DNA from: Variovorax paradoxus
Lineage (GTDB): Bacteria > Pseudomonadota > Gammaproteobacteria > Burkholderiales > Burkholderiaceae_C
Assembly (NCBI RefSeq): GCF_009755665.1
Contig: NZ_CP046622.1
Location: 4,402,001-4,466,000 of the forward strand
Direction of reading: 5' to 3'
Length of the DNA stretch: 64,000 nucleotides
The translations under genes were made by a program, and so were the position numbers. The notes below the pieces were generated by a model. It ran no database searches. It was not told the DNA's origin and saw only the letters and a program-made list of their open reading frames with translations. Shown here in pieces: positions 1 to 9,116 of this stretch. Within the stretch, counting starts at the first letter, position 1; each line of letters starts with the position of its first letter.

Positions 1-174
1 TTGATCGCCATGCTTGACAAGGGCATGAGCAACCGCGACATCGCCACAGACCTGGAGATCAGCGAGCACACGGTGAAGGTGCACCTGTGGCGCCTGTTCC
101 GCCGCCTGGGCGTGAAGAGCCGCACGCAGGCGCTGCACTACGCGCGGACCAACGGGCTGATTTCAAATAACTAG
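1..174 (+). CDS. LuxR/NarL-type response regulator, C-terminal fragment
   Basis: Only the last 57 codons lie in the window; the gene begins upstream. The visible peptide is a LuxR-type helix-turn-helix: a stretch reading MSNRDIATDLEISEHTVKVH is followed by LWRLFRRLGVKSRTQAL, the usual GerE-domain dimerisation and recognition helices. Such domains form the DNA-binding end of NarL/FixJ response regulators, although the receiver domain is outside the window. The gene converges on a sensor kinase gene whose H-box resembles kinases that pair with this regulator type, so the two may be a cognate pair. A strong shared hairpin terminator separates them. Confidence 0.85.
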   Translation: MIAMLDKGMSNRDIATDLEISEHTVKVHLWRLFRRLGVKSRTQALHYARTNGLISNN

Positions 175-187
175 TCTCGAGACTGAG

Positions 188-274
188 GCTCGCCCCGAGG
201 CTCCGCGCACTTCGTGCGCTTCTCCTTCCCCCTACCGGGGGCAACACCAGAGGCCCGGCGAAGCCGGTTCCTCG
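188..274. repeat. GC-rich dispersed repeat, copy 1
   Basis: This block contains the hairpin CGCGCACTTCGTGCGC and then a CCCCCTACCGGGGGCAAC core. A clearly related block lies at 50299-50385, sharing CTCCGCGCACTTCGTGCG, the GGGGCAAC core and a GGCCCGGC tail, with gaps and substitutions. Both copies are intergenic. It looks like a short extragenic repeat and no coding function is visible. Confidence 0.6.
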
Positions 275-316
275 GTGTTTCTGAAAGGGAGACTGGGGCG
301 AATTGTTGGACTGCTG

Positions 317-343
317 AAAACCGCGCTGAGGCGCGGTTTTTTT
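317..343. terminator. Bidirectional intrinsic terminator
   Basis: A perfect 10-bp inverted repeat (AAAACCGCGC, loop TGAG, GCGCGGTTTT) is followed by more T residues on the plus strand and has an A-run on the other side. It sits between two convergent genes and should stop transcription from both sides. Confidence 0.9.
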
Positions 344-365
344 ATGGCTGCAAGCCGGTCGGCAG

Positions 366-1784
366 TCAGCCGCCGCCCGAGGCGCTGACGCGGGCTTGGG
401 CCACGGCTTCGTCGGCGTCGTGCAGTGCAACTCGGAATACGCTGCCGCTGCCGAGGCGCGAGCGCACGCTGACGGGGTGGCCGAGCACGTGGGAGAGCCG
501 GGCGACGATGGCCAGGCCCAGGCCGAAGCCGTCGGACGTGCCGGCATGGTCGGCCACCTTGTAGAACTCCAGGAAAACGTCGCGCAGGTGTTCGGGGGCA
601 ATGCCGATGCCGGTGTCCCACACCTCGATGCGCATGCCCTCGCGCGTTTGACGCGAAGCGAGCAGCACGCCGCCGTCGGAGGTGTACTTGATGGCATTTG
701 CGATCAGGTTGCCGATCATGCGGCGCACGCGAATGGGGTCGGTCAGAAAGCTGCCTTCCGTCACGTGCACCCGGAAATCGAGCCCCCGGCTTTCGGCGAC
801 CGGGCGGTACTGCAGCTCGAGGTCGTGCAGCAGCTCGGCCACGTCCACGCGCTCGATGTGCAGGCGCACTTGGCCTGAATCGATGCGTGCCAGGTCGAAC
901 ATCGAATCGAACAATGCGTTCACCGCGTGCGTGGCGCGAACGATCTTGGGCGCGAGTTCCAGCACCAGTTCAGGCTCGTTGCGCAGCCAGTCGGCATAGA
1001 GCGACAGCGCCAATACCGGCTGGCGCATGTCGTGCGCGGCGCTCGCGAGAAAGCGGTTCTTCATGGCCACGGCAGCCACTGCGGCCTGCCGCTGCTGCGT
1101 GAGCGACTTGATCAGGATGTGGTTGTGGAACAGCAGCTCCAGGCTGTTGCGCGCCGTTTCGTGAATATGGCGGCCAGCCCGCAGCAGCAAGAACCAATGC
1201 AGGATGGGCAGGATCGGCATCAGGTAGCCGTACTGGAAATGCGGCTCCACGATGTTGATGCTCACCAGCCGGATCAGCACCGCCCCCAGCATGGTGATGA
1301 ACAGCGTGTTGACGTAGCGTTTGAGCAGCGGCGGGTGCAGCGCCAGCCCGTTGAGCGGGAACGTGCCCACGCCGGCGACGATGAGCCAACTCATGAACTG
1401 GTTGACCTGCGGCGTGCGCTCGAAGAACAGCAGGATCGATGCGCCCCATACGATGGCGCTGGTGCTCCACACGAAGCCGTAGCGCTCGGTGAACTGCAGC
1501 TGCGCCGCGGCGCTCCGGCCGGCGTAGCGCACCGCATAGACCCTGGCCCCCCAGGCGCGGAAGCCCGTGGCAGCAAAGCCGAAGGCAAGCCACGTGAGCA
1601 GCTCCCAGTGGGGCACGTAGCTCCAGTTCAGGCCGACCATCAACGGCATGAGCGCCGCCGAGACGATGTAGGAGCCGCGCGCGGAGCGCATCAGGCTGCG
1701 GATCAGCTCGCCGCGCACCCACGATTCGGCCTCGTCAGCTGAAGCCGGGACCGGTGTCACGCTTGCGATCGACGCATTGGCCAT
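366..1784 (-). CDS. Membrane sensor histidine kinase
   Basis: The 472-residue protein has about six hydrophobic segments between residues 37 and 205, with no large periplasmic loop, so it probably senses something in or at the membrane. The kinase core follows: H-box AAHDMRQP with the phospho-acceptor His251, N-box NLIANAIKYT near 359-367, G1 box DTGIG near 390 and G2 box GFGLGL near 419. No receiver domain is attached. The HDxRQP H-box is common in kinases that work with LuxR-type regulators, and the neighbouring convergent gene encodes one. The signal sensed is unknown. Confidence 0.88.
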   Translation of the reverse strand: MANASIASVTPVPASADEAESWVRGELIRSLMRSARGSYIVSAALMPLMVGLNWSYVPHWELLTWLAFGFAATGFRAWGARVYAVRYAGRSAAAQLQFTERYGFVWSTSAIVWGASILLFFERTPQVNQFMSWLIVAGVGTFPLNGLALHPPLLKRYVNTLFITMLGAVLIRLVSINIVEPHFQYGYLMPILPILHWFLLLRAGRHIHETARNSLELLFHNHILIKSLTQQRQAAVAAVAMKNRFLASAAHDMRQPVLALSLYADWLRNEPELVLELAPKIVRATHAVNALFDSMFDLARIDSGQVRLHIERVDVAELLHDLELQYRPVAESRGLDFRVHVTEGSFLTDPIRVRRMIGNLIANAIKYTSDGGVLLASRQTREGMRIEVWDTGIGIAPEHLRDVFLEFYKVADHAGTSDGFGLGLAIVARLSHVLGHPVSVRSRLGSGSVFRVALHDADEAVAQARVSASGGG

Positions 1785-1996
1785 GTGGCGCTTCGCCCCC
1801 TCTTTATTCGACTACAGGAATTCCCTCAGCACGCCGGGCATGAAGAGGTGGCGATCTTAACGGCCCGGTACCGCTGTTTTGAGGGAAGAACGGGGTGCGG
1901 AGCGCACGAGGGCAAAACGATTCGGCTGTCACGAAAACGAAAGTCTCCGCTTTGGGCCGCTGCTCGCACCGGTGCTGCTTCTGGCTTGGCGCCGCG

Positions 1997-2338
1997 TCAG
2001 TACTCCTCGGGAAACAGCAAGCGAGTGCTGGTCCTGTTCCCGCCGCGGCTGGCAGCCTCCGTGACCACCCAGACCACGACATGCCCGACCACGTGGACTC
2101 CCATCAGCTGCGCGCCTGACCGCAGGGCTCGATCATTGGCTTTCGCTTCCTTGTGGCCCACGCTACCCCAGTCGCCGCACTGGTGACGAGACAACAGAGC
2201 CGCCGGGCAGATTGCATGTTTCGCGAGAAATGCCAGGACGGCCGGCGTAATCACCACCGCGCCGGTTTCGAACAGAGGCGCGGCGGGCTTGAGGACTTCA
2301 GTGCCTTGCGCGGGCGCAGATACGCGGTCGATAGGCAT
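1997..2338 (-). CDS. Small conserved hypothetical, plasmid/ICE-type
   Basis: A 113-residue protein of unknown biochemical function. The C-terminal two thirds (a GDWG motif near the middle, then a region ending in LFPEEY) resembles, from memory, small proteins often annotated as plasmid-related proteins on plasmids and integrative elements. An in-frame TTG lies one codon upstream, but the ATG at 2338 is preferred because GGAG lies seven bases before it. It is divergent from an XRE regulator, and twin palindromes sit in the shared 100-bp promoter region, so it is probably repressed by that regulator. Together they could be a remnant of an integrated element. Confidence 0.7.
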   Translation of the reverse strand: MPIDRVSAPAQGTEVLKPAAPLFETGAVVITPAVLAFLAKHAICPAALLSRHQCGDWGSVGHKEAKANDRALRSGAQLMGVHVVGHVVVWVVTEAASRGGNRTSTRLLFPEEY

Positions 2339-2389
2339 CAAGGCTCCGGCGGTAGAAAGGCAAAGAAGTCGAAAGGCAAAACGGAAGGA

Positions 2390-2417
2390 CGTACTATAGT
2401 CGCTGGCGTACTATAGT
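2390..2417. promoter_or_regulatory. Twin palindromic operators for the XRE regulator
   Basis: The 10-mer GTACTATAGT occurs at 2391-2400 and again at 2408-2417, 17 bp start to start. Each contains the perfect palindrome ACTATAGT. Both lie in the divergent promoter region between the small hypothetical gene and the XRE gene, and each includes a TATAGT that could be part of a -10 box. The layout resembles operators of small autoregulatory Cro/C1-type and C-protein repressors. Binding by the adjacent regulator is inferred. Confidence 0.65.
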
Positions 2418-2440
2418 GCGCGCCCGGAAACTGCAGGCCG

Positions 2441-2701
2441 ATGCCTCAGTCCGCAATTGATCCGTTCGAACACGCCTTGCGGCGGATGTTTGCGAACGCC
2501 ATCAGCAAGTGCCGCAGGGACCTCGACCTCAGCCAGGAGGCGCTTGCCGAGCTGACCGACATGAGTACGAGCTACATCAGCCTCCTGGAACGCGGGCAAC
2601 GCAATCTGACGATATTGGCCGCTTCCAGAATTGCCAACGCCTACGGCATGAAGCTGTCCGACTTTGTGGCTCTGGCGGAGACTTACAACGAAGGCGAATG
2701 A
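2441..2701 (+). CDS. XRE-family (Cro/C1-type) transcriptional regulator
   Basis: The 86-residue protein is almost entirely one helix-turn-helix domain: KCRRDLDLSQEALAELTDMS then TSYISLLERGQRN and a hydrophobic cap ending near SDFVALAE. The size and the SQEALAE...YISLLERG pattern match small Cro/C1 and restriction-modification controller proteins. No effector or peptidase domain is present. It probably binds the two ACTATAGT palindromes just upstream and controls itself and the divergent small gene. No restriction or toxin gene is adjacent, so what it controls beyond this pair is unknown. Confidence 0.85.
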   Translation: MPQSAIDPFEHALRRMFANAISKCRRDLDLSQEALAELTDMSTSYISLLERGQRNLTILAASRIANAYGMKLSDFVALAETYNEGE

Positions 2702-2720
2702 GACCTTCGCGTTTTAACCA

Positions 2721-3254
2721 TCAGCACCTCGCCCTGAATTGCTGATCCCTGGCTTCCTTGCGCCGCTCGGCAATCCAGGACTGGGATGCGCCGCTTTGCG
2801 GCTGCCGCGCGAGCCCGTCGTAGTGCTCGACCTGCTGGTTCCAGTGCGCGCAGCGTGAAGAATCGCCGGCCGTTACGCCAGCCGTGGCCGCGCCGCGCTG
2901 CCCCATCGCCTGGCGCTGCACTGCGTACCCTTGCTGGGTTTGCTGGTCGGCAATCTGGACCCGCTCCTCCCACGAAAGGCCGCCAGGAACAGCCTCTATC
3001 CGCTCCACCAACGCACCGCGCTCCCTGCAGTGGTCCGGTGACCAGAAGCGCCCGCCGCTATTGCTCACGCAGAGAAACACCTGGGCCGAACCAGCCGAAT
3101 CGAGATTGCGCACCGGCGGGGACACGTCCACAACCCGGCCCTTTTCGCACGGATCGCTGCCGTACTGGTTGCCGCAGCGGTAGACCTGCTGGGCCTCGGC
3201 CTGGGCAATGGCGCCGAGGGCCACAAACAGCAAAGCAAGGAAAGGGAGGCGCAT
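2721..3254 (-). CDS. Secreted protein of unknown function
   Basis: A 177-residue protein with a clear signal peptide (MRLPFLALLFVALGAIAQAEA, cleavage probably after AEA). The mature part starts QQVYRCGNQYGSDPCEKGRV, which resembles the cysteine-containing start of DUF4124-type periplasmic proteins, and carries five further cysteines, suggesting disulfides. The C-terminal third is polar and probably helical. It lies downstream of tRNA-Ser on the same strand, separated by a terminator. The function is unknown. Confidence 0.75.
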   Translation of the reverse strand: MRLPFLALLFVALGAIAQAEAQQVYRCGNQYGSDPCEKGRVVDVSPPVRNLDSAGSAQVFLCVSNSGGRFWSPDHCRERGALVERIEAVPGGLSWEERVQIADQQTQQGYAVQRQAMGQRGAATAGVTAGDSSRCAHWNQQVEHYDGLARQPQSGASQSWIAERRKEARDQQFRARC

Positions 3255-3291
3255 GCCGGATGGTAGCCGCGCGTTTCAATGAAGAACAGGC

Positions 3292-3315
3292 AAAAAAATA
3301 GCCCCTTTGCGGGGC
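3292..3315 (-). terminator. Terminator after tRNA-Ser
   Basis: On the minus strand a GCCCC/GGGGC hairpin with a five-base loop is followed by TA and then a run of seven T. It begins a few bases after the encoded CCA end and should end the serS-tRNA transcript. Confidence 0.85.
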
Positions 3316-3321
3316 CATTCT

Positions 3322-3411
3322 TGGAGGAGAGGGAGGGATTCGAACCCTCGGTACTATCGCTAGTACGCCTGATTTCGAGTCAGGTACATTCGACCACTCT
3401 GCCACCTCTCC
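3322..3411 (-). tRNA. tRNA-Ser (anticodon CGA)
   Basis: On the minus strand the acceptor strand GGAGAGG (3405-3411) pairs with CCTCTCC (3326-3332), and CCA is encoded at 3322-3324. The anticodon stem CCTGA/TCAGG holds the loop CTCGAAA, giving anticodon CGA (3375-3377 on the plus strand) for UCG codons. The long variable arm has a six-pair stem (GTACTA/TAGTAC), as expected for serine tRNA, and the T arm is GAGGG/CCCTC. The discriminator base reads T at 3325, which is unusual because serine tRNAs normally carry G there. The gene lies downstream of serS on the same strand. Confidence 0.95.
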
Positions 3412-3471
3412 GGTGCTGTCGAGCCTGCGATTCTAGCAGACAAAAACGGGGGTTTTAAAGCCCCGGGCGCA

Positions 3472-4812
<1,341 letters not shown>

Positions 4813-4864
4813 TTAGGTGGGCGTAGCATCTTGCTCCCCACAACCCGACCGAAGGGAAAGAGCG

Positions 4865-5266
4865 ATGCAAGCCTATCTGACATTCAACGGCAACGCCGCC
4901 GAGGCACTGGCCTTCTACGCCAAGGCGCTAGGCGGCAAGATCATCTTCAGCATGACTTTCGGCGAAAGCCCCATGGGCGCCGAAACGCCCGATGCCTACA
5001 AGGGCAAGATCATGCACGCCACGCTGGAAGCCCGCGGCCACCAACTGATGGCTTCCGACATGCCGCCGGGCATGGCGTTCGAAGGCTACAAGGGCTTTTC
5101 GCTCTCGGTGCAGGGCAACAACGTGGACGAAGGAAAGAAGCTCTTCGAGGCGCTGGCCGAGGGCGGCGAGGTCACGATGCCCTACGGCCCGCAGTTCTGG
5201 GCCGTCGGCTTTGGCATGCTGACCGACAAGTTCGGCGTGCCTTGGATGGTGAACTGCGAGAAATAA
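4865..5266 (+). CDS. VOC family (PhnB-like glyoxalase fold) protein
   Basis: A 133-residue single-domain protein beginning MQAYLTFNGNAAEALAFYAK, the typical start of PhnB/3-demethylubiquinone methyltransferase-like VOC proteins. These form beta-alpha-beta-beta-beta metal-binding folds, usually as dimers, but many members have no known substrate. The ATG at 4865 is preferred over an upstream in-frame start because AAAGAG precedes it and family members start here. The C terminus (FWAVGFGMLTDKFGVPWMVN) is the conserved PhnB ending. No partner gene suggests a substrate. Confidence 0.88.
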   Translation: MQAYLTFNGNAAEALAFYAKALGGKIIFSMTFGESPMGAETPDAYKGKIMHATLEARGHQLMASDMPPGMAFEGYKGFSLSVQGNNVDEGKKLFEALAEGGEVTMPYGPQFWAVGFGMLTDKFGVPWMVNCEK

Positions 5267-5281
5267 ACCAGAGCTGCGCCG

Positions 5282-6244
5282 TCAGCCGACCGTGGCCGGA
5301 TCGACATTCGCCCCGCAGACGATCAGGCACACCTTCTCGCCTTCGCGCGGCACGTAGGCGCCGGTTTGCAGCGCCGCCAGCGGCAGTGCGGCGGCGGGTT
5401 CCACGGCCAGCTTCAGCTCCTTCCACAGCCACTGCTGGGCGGCGCGAATGGATTCGTCCGACAGCAGCAGCGCGTCCTTCACGTATTTCTGGGTGATTTC
5501 CCAGGAAATGGCACCGATGCGCCGCGCGCCGAGCGAATCGGCGGCAATGCCGCCCACGTCGACATCGACCGGCTCGCCGGCCTGCCGGGCGCGGAAAAGC
5601 GTGGGCGCCTTTTCGGGCTCCAGCGCCACCACGCGGGCGCGCTGTTCGAACCAGCCGGCCAGGCCGCCGATCAGGCCGCCGCCGCCCACGCTCACCAGCA
5701 CTGAATCGGGCAGGCCGCCCTGCGCTTCGATCTCGACGCCCAGCGTGCCCGCGCCCGCAACCACTTCCGGCTGGTCGTAGGCATGGGTCAGCAAGGCACC
5801 GCTTTCCTTCTGGCGCACCAGGCAGGCGGCCAGCGCGTCGGGGTACAGCTCGCCGACCACGACCACCTCGGCCCCCAGAGCCCGCAACCGGGCGCGCTTG
5901 GCTTCAGGCGAGACGCCGGGCAGAAACACCTGGCAGTGCACGCCCAGGGCCTTGGCCGCCGCCGCGGTGGCAATGCCGGCGTTGCCGCCCGAGGCCACGA
6001 CCACGCCGCTTTCGGGAATGTCGTTGGCCAGCAGGCGGTTCATCATGCCGCGCGCCTTGAAACTGCCGCTCACCTGCGTGTGCTCGAGCTTGAGCCACAC
6101 CTCCACGCCCGGCACCTCGATGCCGAGGGCGGAGGCCGGCAGCTTCCAGAGCGGGGTCTCGCGCAGGAAATGGGCGGCACCCGCGCGCAGCCTGCGGGAG
6201 GCGCTCTCGGCTTCAAGGCGCCAGTTGGTCGTTTGATTGTTCAA
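5282..6244 (-). CDS. PLP-dependent threonine/serine dehydratase family protein
   Basis: The 320-residue protein belongs to fold-type II pyridoxal-phosphate enzymes. The PLP lysine lies in SGSFKARG (about residue 63), the substrate loop is ASGGNAG and the phosphate-binding loop is [10 protein letters not shown]. Family members deaminate threonine or serine to 2-oxo acids; some are racemases or act on hydroxyaspartate, so the exact substrate is open. No C-terminal ACT regulatory domain is present, so it is of the short TdcB-like type. The proposed TTG start overlaps the ispH stop in the string TTGA, implying translational coupling; no ATG fits the family start. Confidence 0.88.
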   Translation of the reverse strand: MNNQTTNWRLEAESASRRLRAGAAHFLRETPLWKLPASALGIEVPGVEVWLKLEHTQVSGSFKARGMMNRLLANDIPESGVVVASGGNAGIATAAAAKALGVHCQVFLPGVSPEAKRARLRALGAEVVVVGELYPDALAACLVRQKESGALLTHAYDQPEVVAGAGTLGVEIEAQGGLPDSVLVSVGGGGLIGGLAGWFEQRARVVALEPEKAPTLFRARQAGEPVDVDVGGIAADSLGARRIGAISWEITQKYVKDALLLSDESIRAAQQWLWKELKLAVEPAAALPLAALQTGAYVPREGEKVCLIVCGANVDPATVG

Positions 6245-7209
6245 GAGATGTGTCCCGGGGGAGGAATGTCGTCGAGCTTGAGGCCCTTGGGGAGCGGAAA
6301 CTTGATGGTTTCCTCGATGCCGTCCATCTTGCGGACCGACACCGCGCCGAGCGCCCTCACGCGCTCGATCACCTCGCGCACCAGCACTTCGGGCGCCGAG
6401 GCGCCGGCCGTGAGGCCCACCCGCCCCTTGCCTTCGAACCACTCCGGCTTGAGCTCTTCGGCCGAATCGACCATGTAGCTTTCTGTGCCCAGGCGCTGCG
6501 CCAGTTCGCGCAGCCGGTTGCTGTTGGAGCTGGTGGGGCTGCCGACCACGATCACCAGGTCGACCTGGGGGCTCAATATCTTCACCGCGTCCTGGCGGTT
6601 CTGGGTGGCGTAGCAGATGTCCTGCTGCTTGGGCTCGCGCACCATCGGAAAGCGCGCGCGCACGGCGGCCGCGATTTCGGCAGCGTCGTCCACGCTGAGC
6701 GTGGTCTGCGTCACCACGGCGAGCTTTTCGGTCTGCGCGGGCGATACCTTCGCCACGTCTTCCACGTCTTCGACCAGATGAATGCCGCTGGAGAGCTGGC
6801 CCATGGTGCCTTCGACCTCGGGGTGCCCCTTGTGGCCGATCATGATGAACTCGTAGCCTTCCTTGGCGAGCTTGGCGACCTCGACGTGCACCTTGGTCAC
6901 CAGCGGGCAGGTGGCGTCGAAAACGTCGAAGCCGCGGTCGCGCGCCTCTTGCTGCACCGCCTTGCTCACGCCATGGGCGCTGAACACGAGCGTGGCGCCG
7001 GGTGGCACGTCGGCCAGGTCTTCGATGAAGATGGCGCCCTTGGCCTTGAGCTCATTCACCACGTAGGTGTTGTGCACGATCTCGTGGCGCACGTAGATGG
7101 GCGCGCCGAATTTGGCCAGCGCACGCTCGACGATTTCGATGGCGCGGTCCACGCCCGCGCAAAAGCCGCGCGGTTCGGCGAGGATGACCTCCTCGATGCT
7201 CTTGTTCAT
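6241..7209 (-). CDS. ispH: 4-hydroxy-3-methylbut-2-enyl diphosphate reductase
   Basis: The 322-residue enzyme makes IPP and DMAPP from HMBPP in the last step of the MEP isoprenoid pathway. Its three iron-sulfur cysteines are in the contexts [16 protein letters not shown] and QDICYATQ, the family signature, and [10 protein letters not shown] is the diphosphate-binding loop. The start ATG overlaps the stop of the preceding fkpB gene (ATGA), the same gene pair order as in E. coli. The downstream dehydratase is also coupled, so all three are probably one operon. Confidence 0.98.
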   Translation of the reverse strand: MNKSIEEVILAEPRGFCAGVDRAIEIVERALAKFGAPIYVRHEIVHNTYVVNELKAKGAIFIEDLADVPPGATLVFSAHGVSKAVQQEARDRGFDVFDATCPLVTKVHVEVAKLAKEGYEFIMIGHKGHPEVEGTMGQLSSGIHLVEDVEDVAKVSPAQTEKLAVVTQTTLSVDDAAEIAAAVRARFPMVREPKQQDICYATQNRQDAVKILSPQVDLVIVVGSPTSSNSNRLRELAQRLGTESYMVDSAEELKPEWFEGKGRVGLTAGASAPEVLVREVIERVRALGAVSVRKMDGIEETIKFPLPKGLKLDDIPPPGHIS

Positions 7210-7649
7210 AGCACGCCTATGAGCCGCACCTCGAAGGTCACGGGCTGCCCGGCCAACGGGTGGTTGAAGTCGAAGCGCACTGCGGTTTCGTTCGATTCGA
7301 CCACCGCGCCGGCGTAGCTGCCCGTGCCATCGGGCGTAGGAAACTGCACCACGTCGCCGACCGCATATTGCTCGTCGGGGTCGCCCATCTGGGCCAGCAG
7401 CTTGCGGGCCACCCATTGCTGCATTTCGGGGTTGCGCTCGCCAAAGGCCTCGCCCGCGGGCAGTTCGAAGGTGGCATGCGTGCCCTCTTCCAGGCCCATG
7501 AGCCGCTGCTCCATGGCCGGCGAAAGCTCGCCCGTGCCCAGCGACAGGGTGGCGGGCTTGTCGGCGAAAGTGTTGATGATGTCGCCCGCCGGACCGGCCA
7601 GCCGGTAATGCAGGGTAAGGAACGAGCCGGAAGTCACGACGTGGGACAT
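7206..7649 (-). CDS. fkpB: FKBP-type peptidyl-prolyl isomerase, SlpA/FkpB type
   Basis: A 147-residue cytoplasmic proline isomerase with the split FKBP domain and the inserted chaperone-like flap typical of SlpA ([18 protein letters not shown]) followed by the conserved [18 protein letters not shown] segment. The ORF extends upstream to a TTG, but the ATG at 7649 gives the standard family start and a length close to E. coli FkpB (149). The stop overlaps the ispH start by four bases. What links it to IspH functionally is not established. Confidence 0.93.
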   Translation of the reverse strand: MSHVVTSGSFLTLHYRLAGPAGDIINTFADKPATLSLGTGELSPAMEQRLMGLEEGTHATFELPAGEAFGERNPEMQQWVARKLLAQMGDPDEQYAVGDVVQFPTPDGTGSYAGAVVESNETAVRFDFNHPLAGQPVTFEVRLIGVL

Positions 7650-7758
7650 GGGTGCAGCGGAGGTAGGCAAAGACAAGGTGGGTGTCCCGATAAACTGGAC
7701 TGCATTTTAAGGAGCCGGGGCTTCCACCCGCTCTTTCAAGGTTTCACCCAGGTTTTCG

Positions 7759-8436
7759 ATGGCATTCAAGGATCTCCCCGCCCACGCCCGCCCGCGCGAA
7801 AAGCTCATCGCGCGGGGCGCCGCCGCGCTGGCCGACGCCGAACTGCTGGCGTTGCTGCTGCGCACCGGCGTGGCGGGAAAAAACGTGCTCCAGCTCGCCC
7901 AGGAGCTGCTCGACCACTTCGGCGGCCTTTCGGGCCTGCTGCAGGCCGGCGCCGACGACCTGAAGGTGATCAAGGGCATGGGTGGGGACGCCAAGCGTGC
8001 CGAGCTCATTGCGGTGCTCGAGCTCGCGCGCCGCGCCATGGCCGAGCGGCTTAGGGAGCGCGCGGTCTTCGATTCGCCCGGGGCCGTGAAGGAATATCTG
8101 CAAATGCACATCGGGTCGCGCCCGTACGAGGTGTTTGCGGTGCTGTTTCTCGATGCGCAGCACCGGCTGATCGTGCTTGAAGAACTGTTTCGCGGAACGC
8201 TCGCGCAAACGAGCGTCTACCCGCGCGAGGTGGTCATGCGCGCGCTGCACCACAACGCCGCGGCCGTGGTGCTTTCGCACAACCACCCCAGCGGCAGCAT
8301 CGAGCCCTCGCGCGCCGACGAATCCCTGACGCAAACGCTCAGGGCGGCGCTTTCATTGATCGACGTGCGCGTGCTCGACCACGTGATCGTCAGCGCCGGC
8401 CAGAGCTTTTCGATGGCCGAGAAAGGGCTGCTCTGA
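7759..8436 (+). CDS. radC: RadC family JAB/MPN-domain protein
   Basis: The 225-residue protein has an N-terminal helix-hairpin-helix-like region (residues 1-95) and a C-terminal JAB1/MPN metalloprotease-like domain with the motif [16 protein letters not shown], which holds the zinc ligands. Despite the historical radiation-resistance name the activity of RadC proteins is not established. It overlaps the start of the next gene, so the two are translationally coupled. This is a full-length chromosomal form, not the short RadC common on mobile elements. Confidence 0.95.
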   Translation: MAFKDLPAHARPREKLIARGAAALADAELLALLLRTGVAGKNVLQLAQELLDHFGGLSGLLQAGADDLKVIKGMGGDAKRAELIAVLELARRAMAERLRERAVFDSPGAVKEYLQMHIGSRPYEVFAVLFLDAQHRLIVLEELFRGTLAQTSVYPREVVMRALHHNAAAVVLSHNHPSGSIEPSRADESLTQTLRAALSLIDVRVLDHVIVSAGQSFSMAEKGLL

Positions 8437-9095
8437 TGGCTTCCCGCACGCCGCCCATCAAGAACCTGGCAGACCTGAAGCAGGTGCAGCGCGCACTGGC
8501 CGAGACCCGCGAGCGCGAAGCGGCCGCTACAGCCACCAAGGCCGCCGCCGAACGCAAGCGCGCGGCCGAAAAAGACCTTTTCACGCGCGCCATCGGCGCC
8601 ACGGAGCCGCTTCGCCGCAAGGCGGCCGTGGTGCCGCTTGCGCCGGAGCCGCCCGCGCCCATTCCAGTGCAGCACCAGCTCGACGAACAGCGCGTGCTGC
8701 GCGAATCGCTTTCCGACGAGTTCGATGTGACGACCCTGCTCGACGTCGACGACGCCATGAGCTTTCGCCGCCCGGGCATCGGCACCGACGTGACAGCGCG
8801 GCTGCGCAAGGGCGACTGGAGCATCCAGGCGCAAATCGACCTGCACGGTCTGCGCAGCGACGAGGCCCGCGAGGCGCTCGGCGGCTTCATTCGCAATGCC
8901 TACAAACAGGGCCTGCGCTGCGTGCGCGTGGTGCACGGCAAAGGCCTGGGCTCACCCGGCAAGCAGCCGGTGCTCAAGACAAAAACGCAGCGCTGGCTCA
9001 TCCAGAAGAACGAGGTGCTGGCCTTCGTGCAGGCCAAGCCCGCGGAGGGCGGCGCAGGCGCGCTGGTGGTGCTTTTGGCGCCAGCGCGGCGCTGA
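8436..9095 (+). CDS. Smr-domain endonuclease-like protein
   Basis: The 219-residue protein has a charged, probably coiled N-terminal half (residues 1-110, rich in Ala, Arg and Glu) and a C-terminal Smr domain (roughly 125-210). The Smr signature is present: IDLHGLRSDEA and the VVHGKGLGSPG loop. Stand-alone Smr proteins of the YdaL/SmrA type nick DNA or cleave RNA in some bacteria; for this protein that is inference. The ATG overlaps the radC stop (TGATG), indicating an operon. A GCCGC-GCT-GCGGC hairpin lies in the short gap to the convergent reductase gene. Confidence 0.88.
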   Translation: MASRTPPIKNLADLKQVQRALAETREREAAATATKAAAERKRAAEKDLFTRAIGATEPLRRKAAVVPLAPEPPAPIPVQHQLDEQRVLRESLSDEFDVTTLLDVDDAMSFRRPGIGTDVTARLRKGDWSIQAQIDLHGLRSDEAREALGGFIRNAYKQGLRCVRVVHGKGLGSPGKQPVLKTKTQRWLIQKNEVLAFVQAKPAEGGAGALVVLLAPARR

Positions 9096-9116
9096 CGCTG
9101 AACGCCGCGCTGCGGC

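Noticed and set aside
174..3321. A second copy of the tRNA-Ser 3' end that would mark an integrated element
   Set aside because: I looked for the T-arm and acceptor sequence to the left of the tRNA and saw no convincing duplicate within the window.
3351..3366. Similarity of the tRNA-Ser variable arm (GTACTATCGCTAGTAC) to the XRE operators (GTACTATAGT)
   Set aside because: The variable arm must pair as a stem and this fully explains the symmetry; a regulatory link would be speculation on seven shared bases.
9102..9114. GCCGC-GCT-GCGGC hairpin between the Smr and reductase genes as a terminator
   Set aside because: The stem is short and no T-run follows on either strand, so it is noted with the gene but not called as a terminator.
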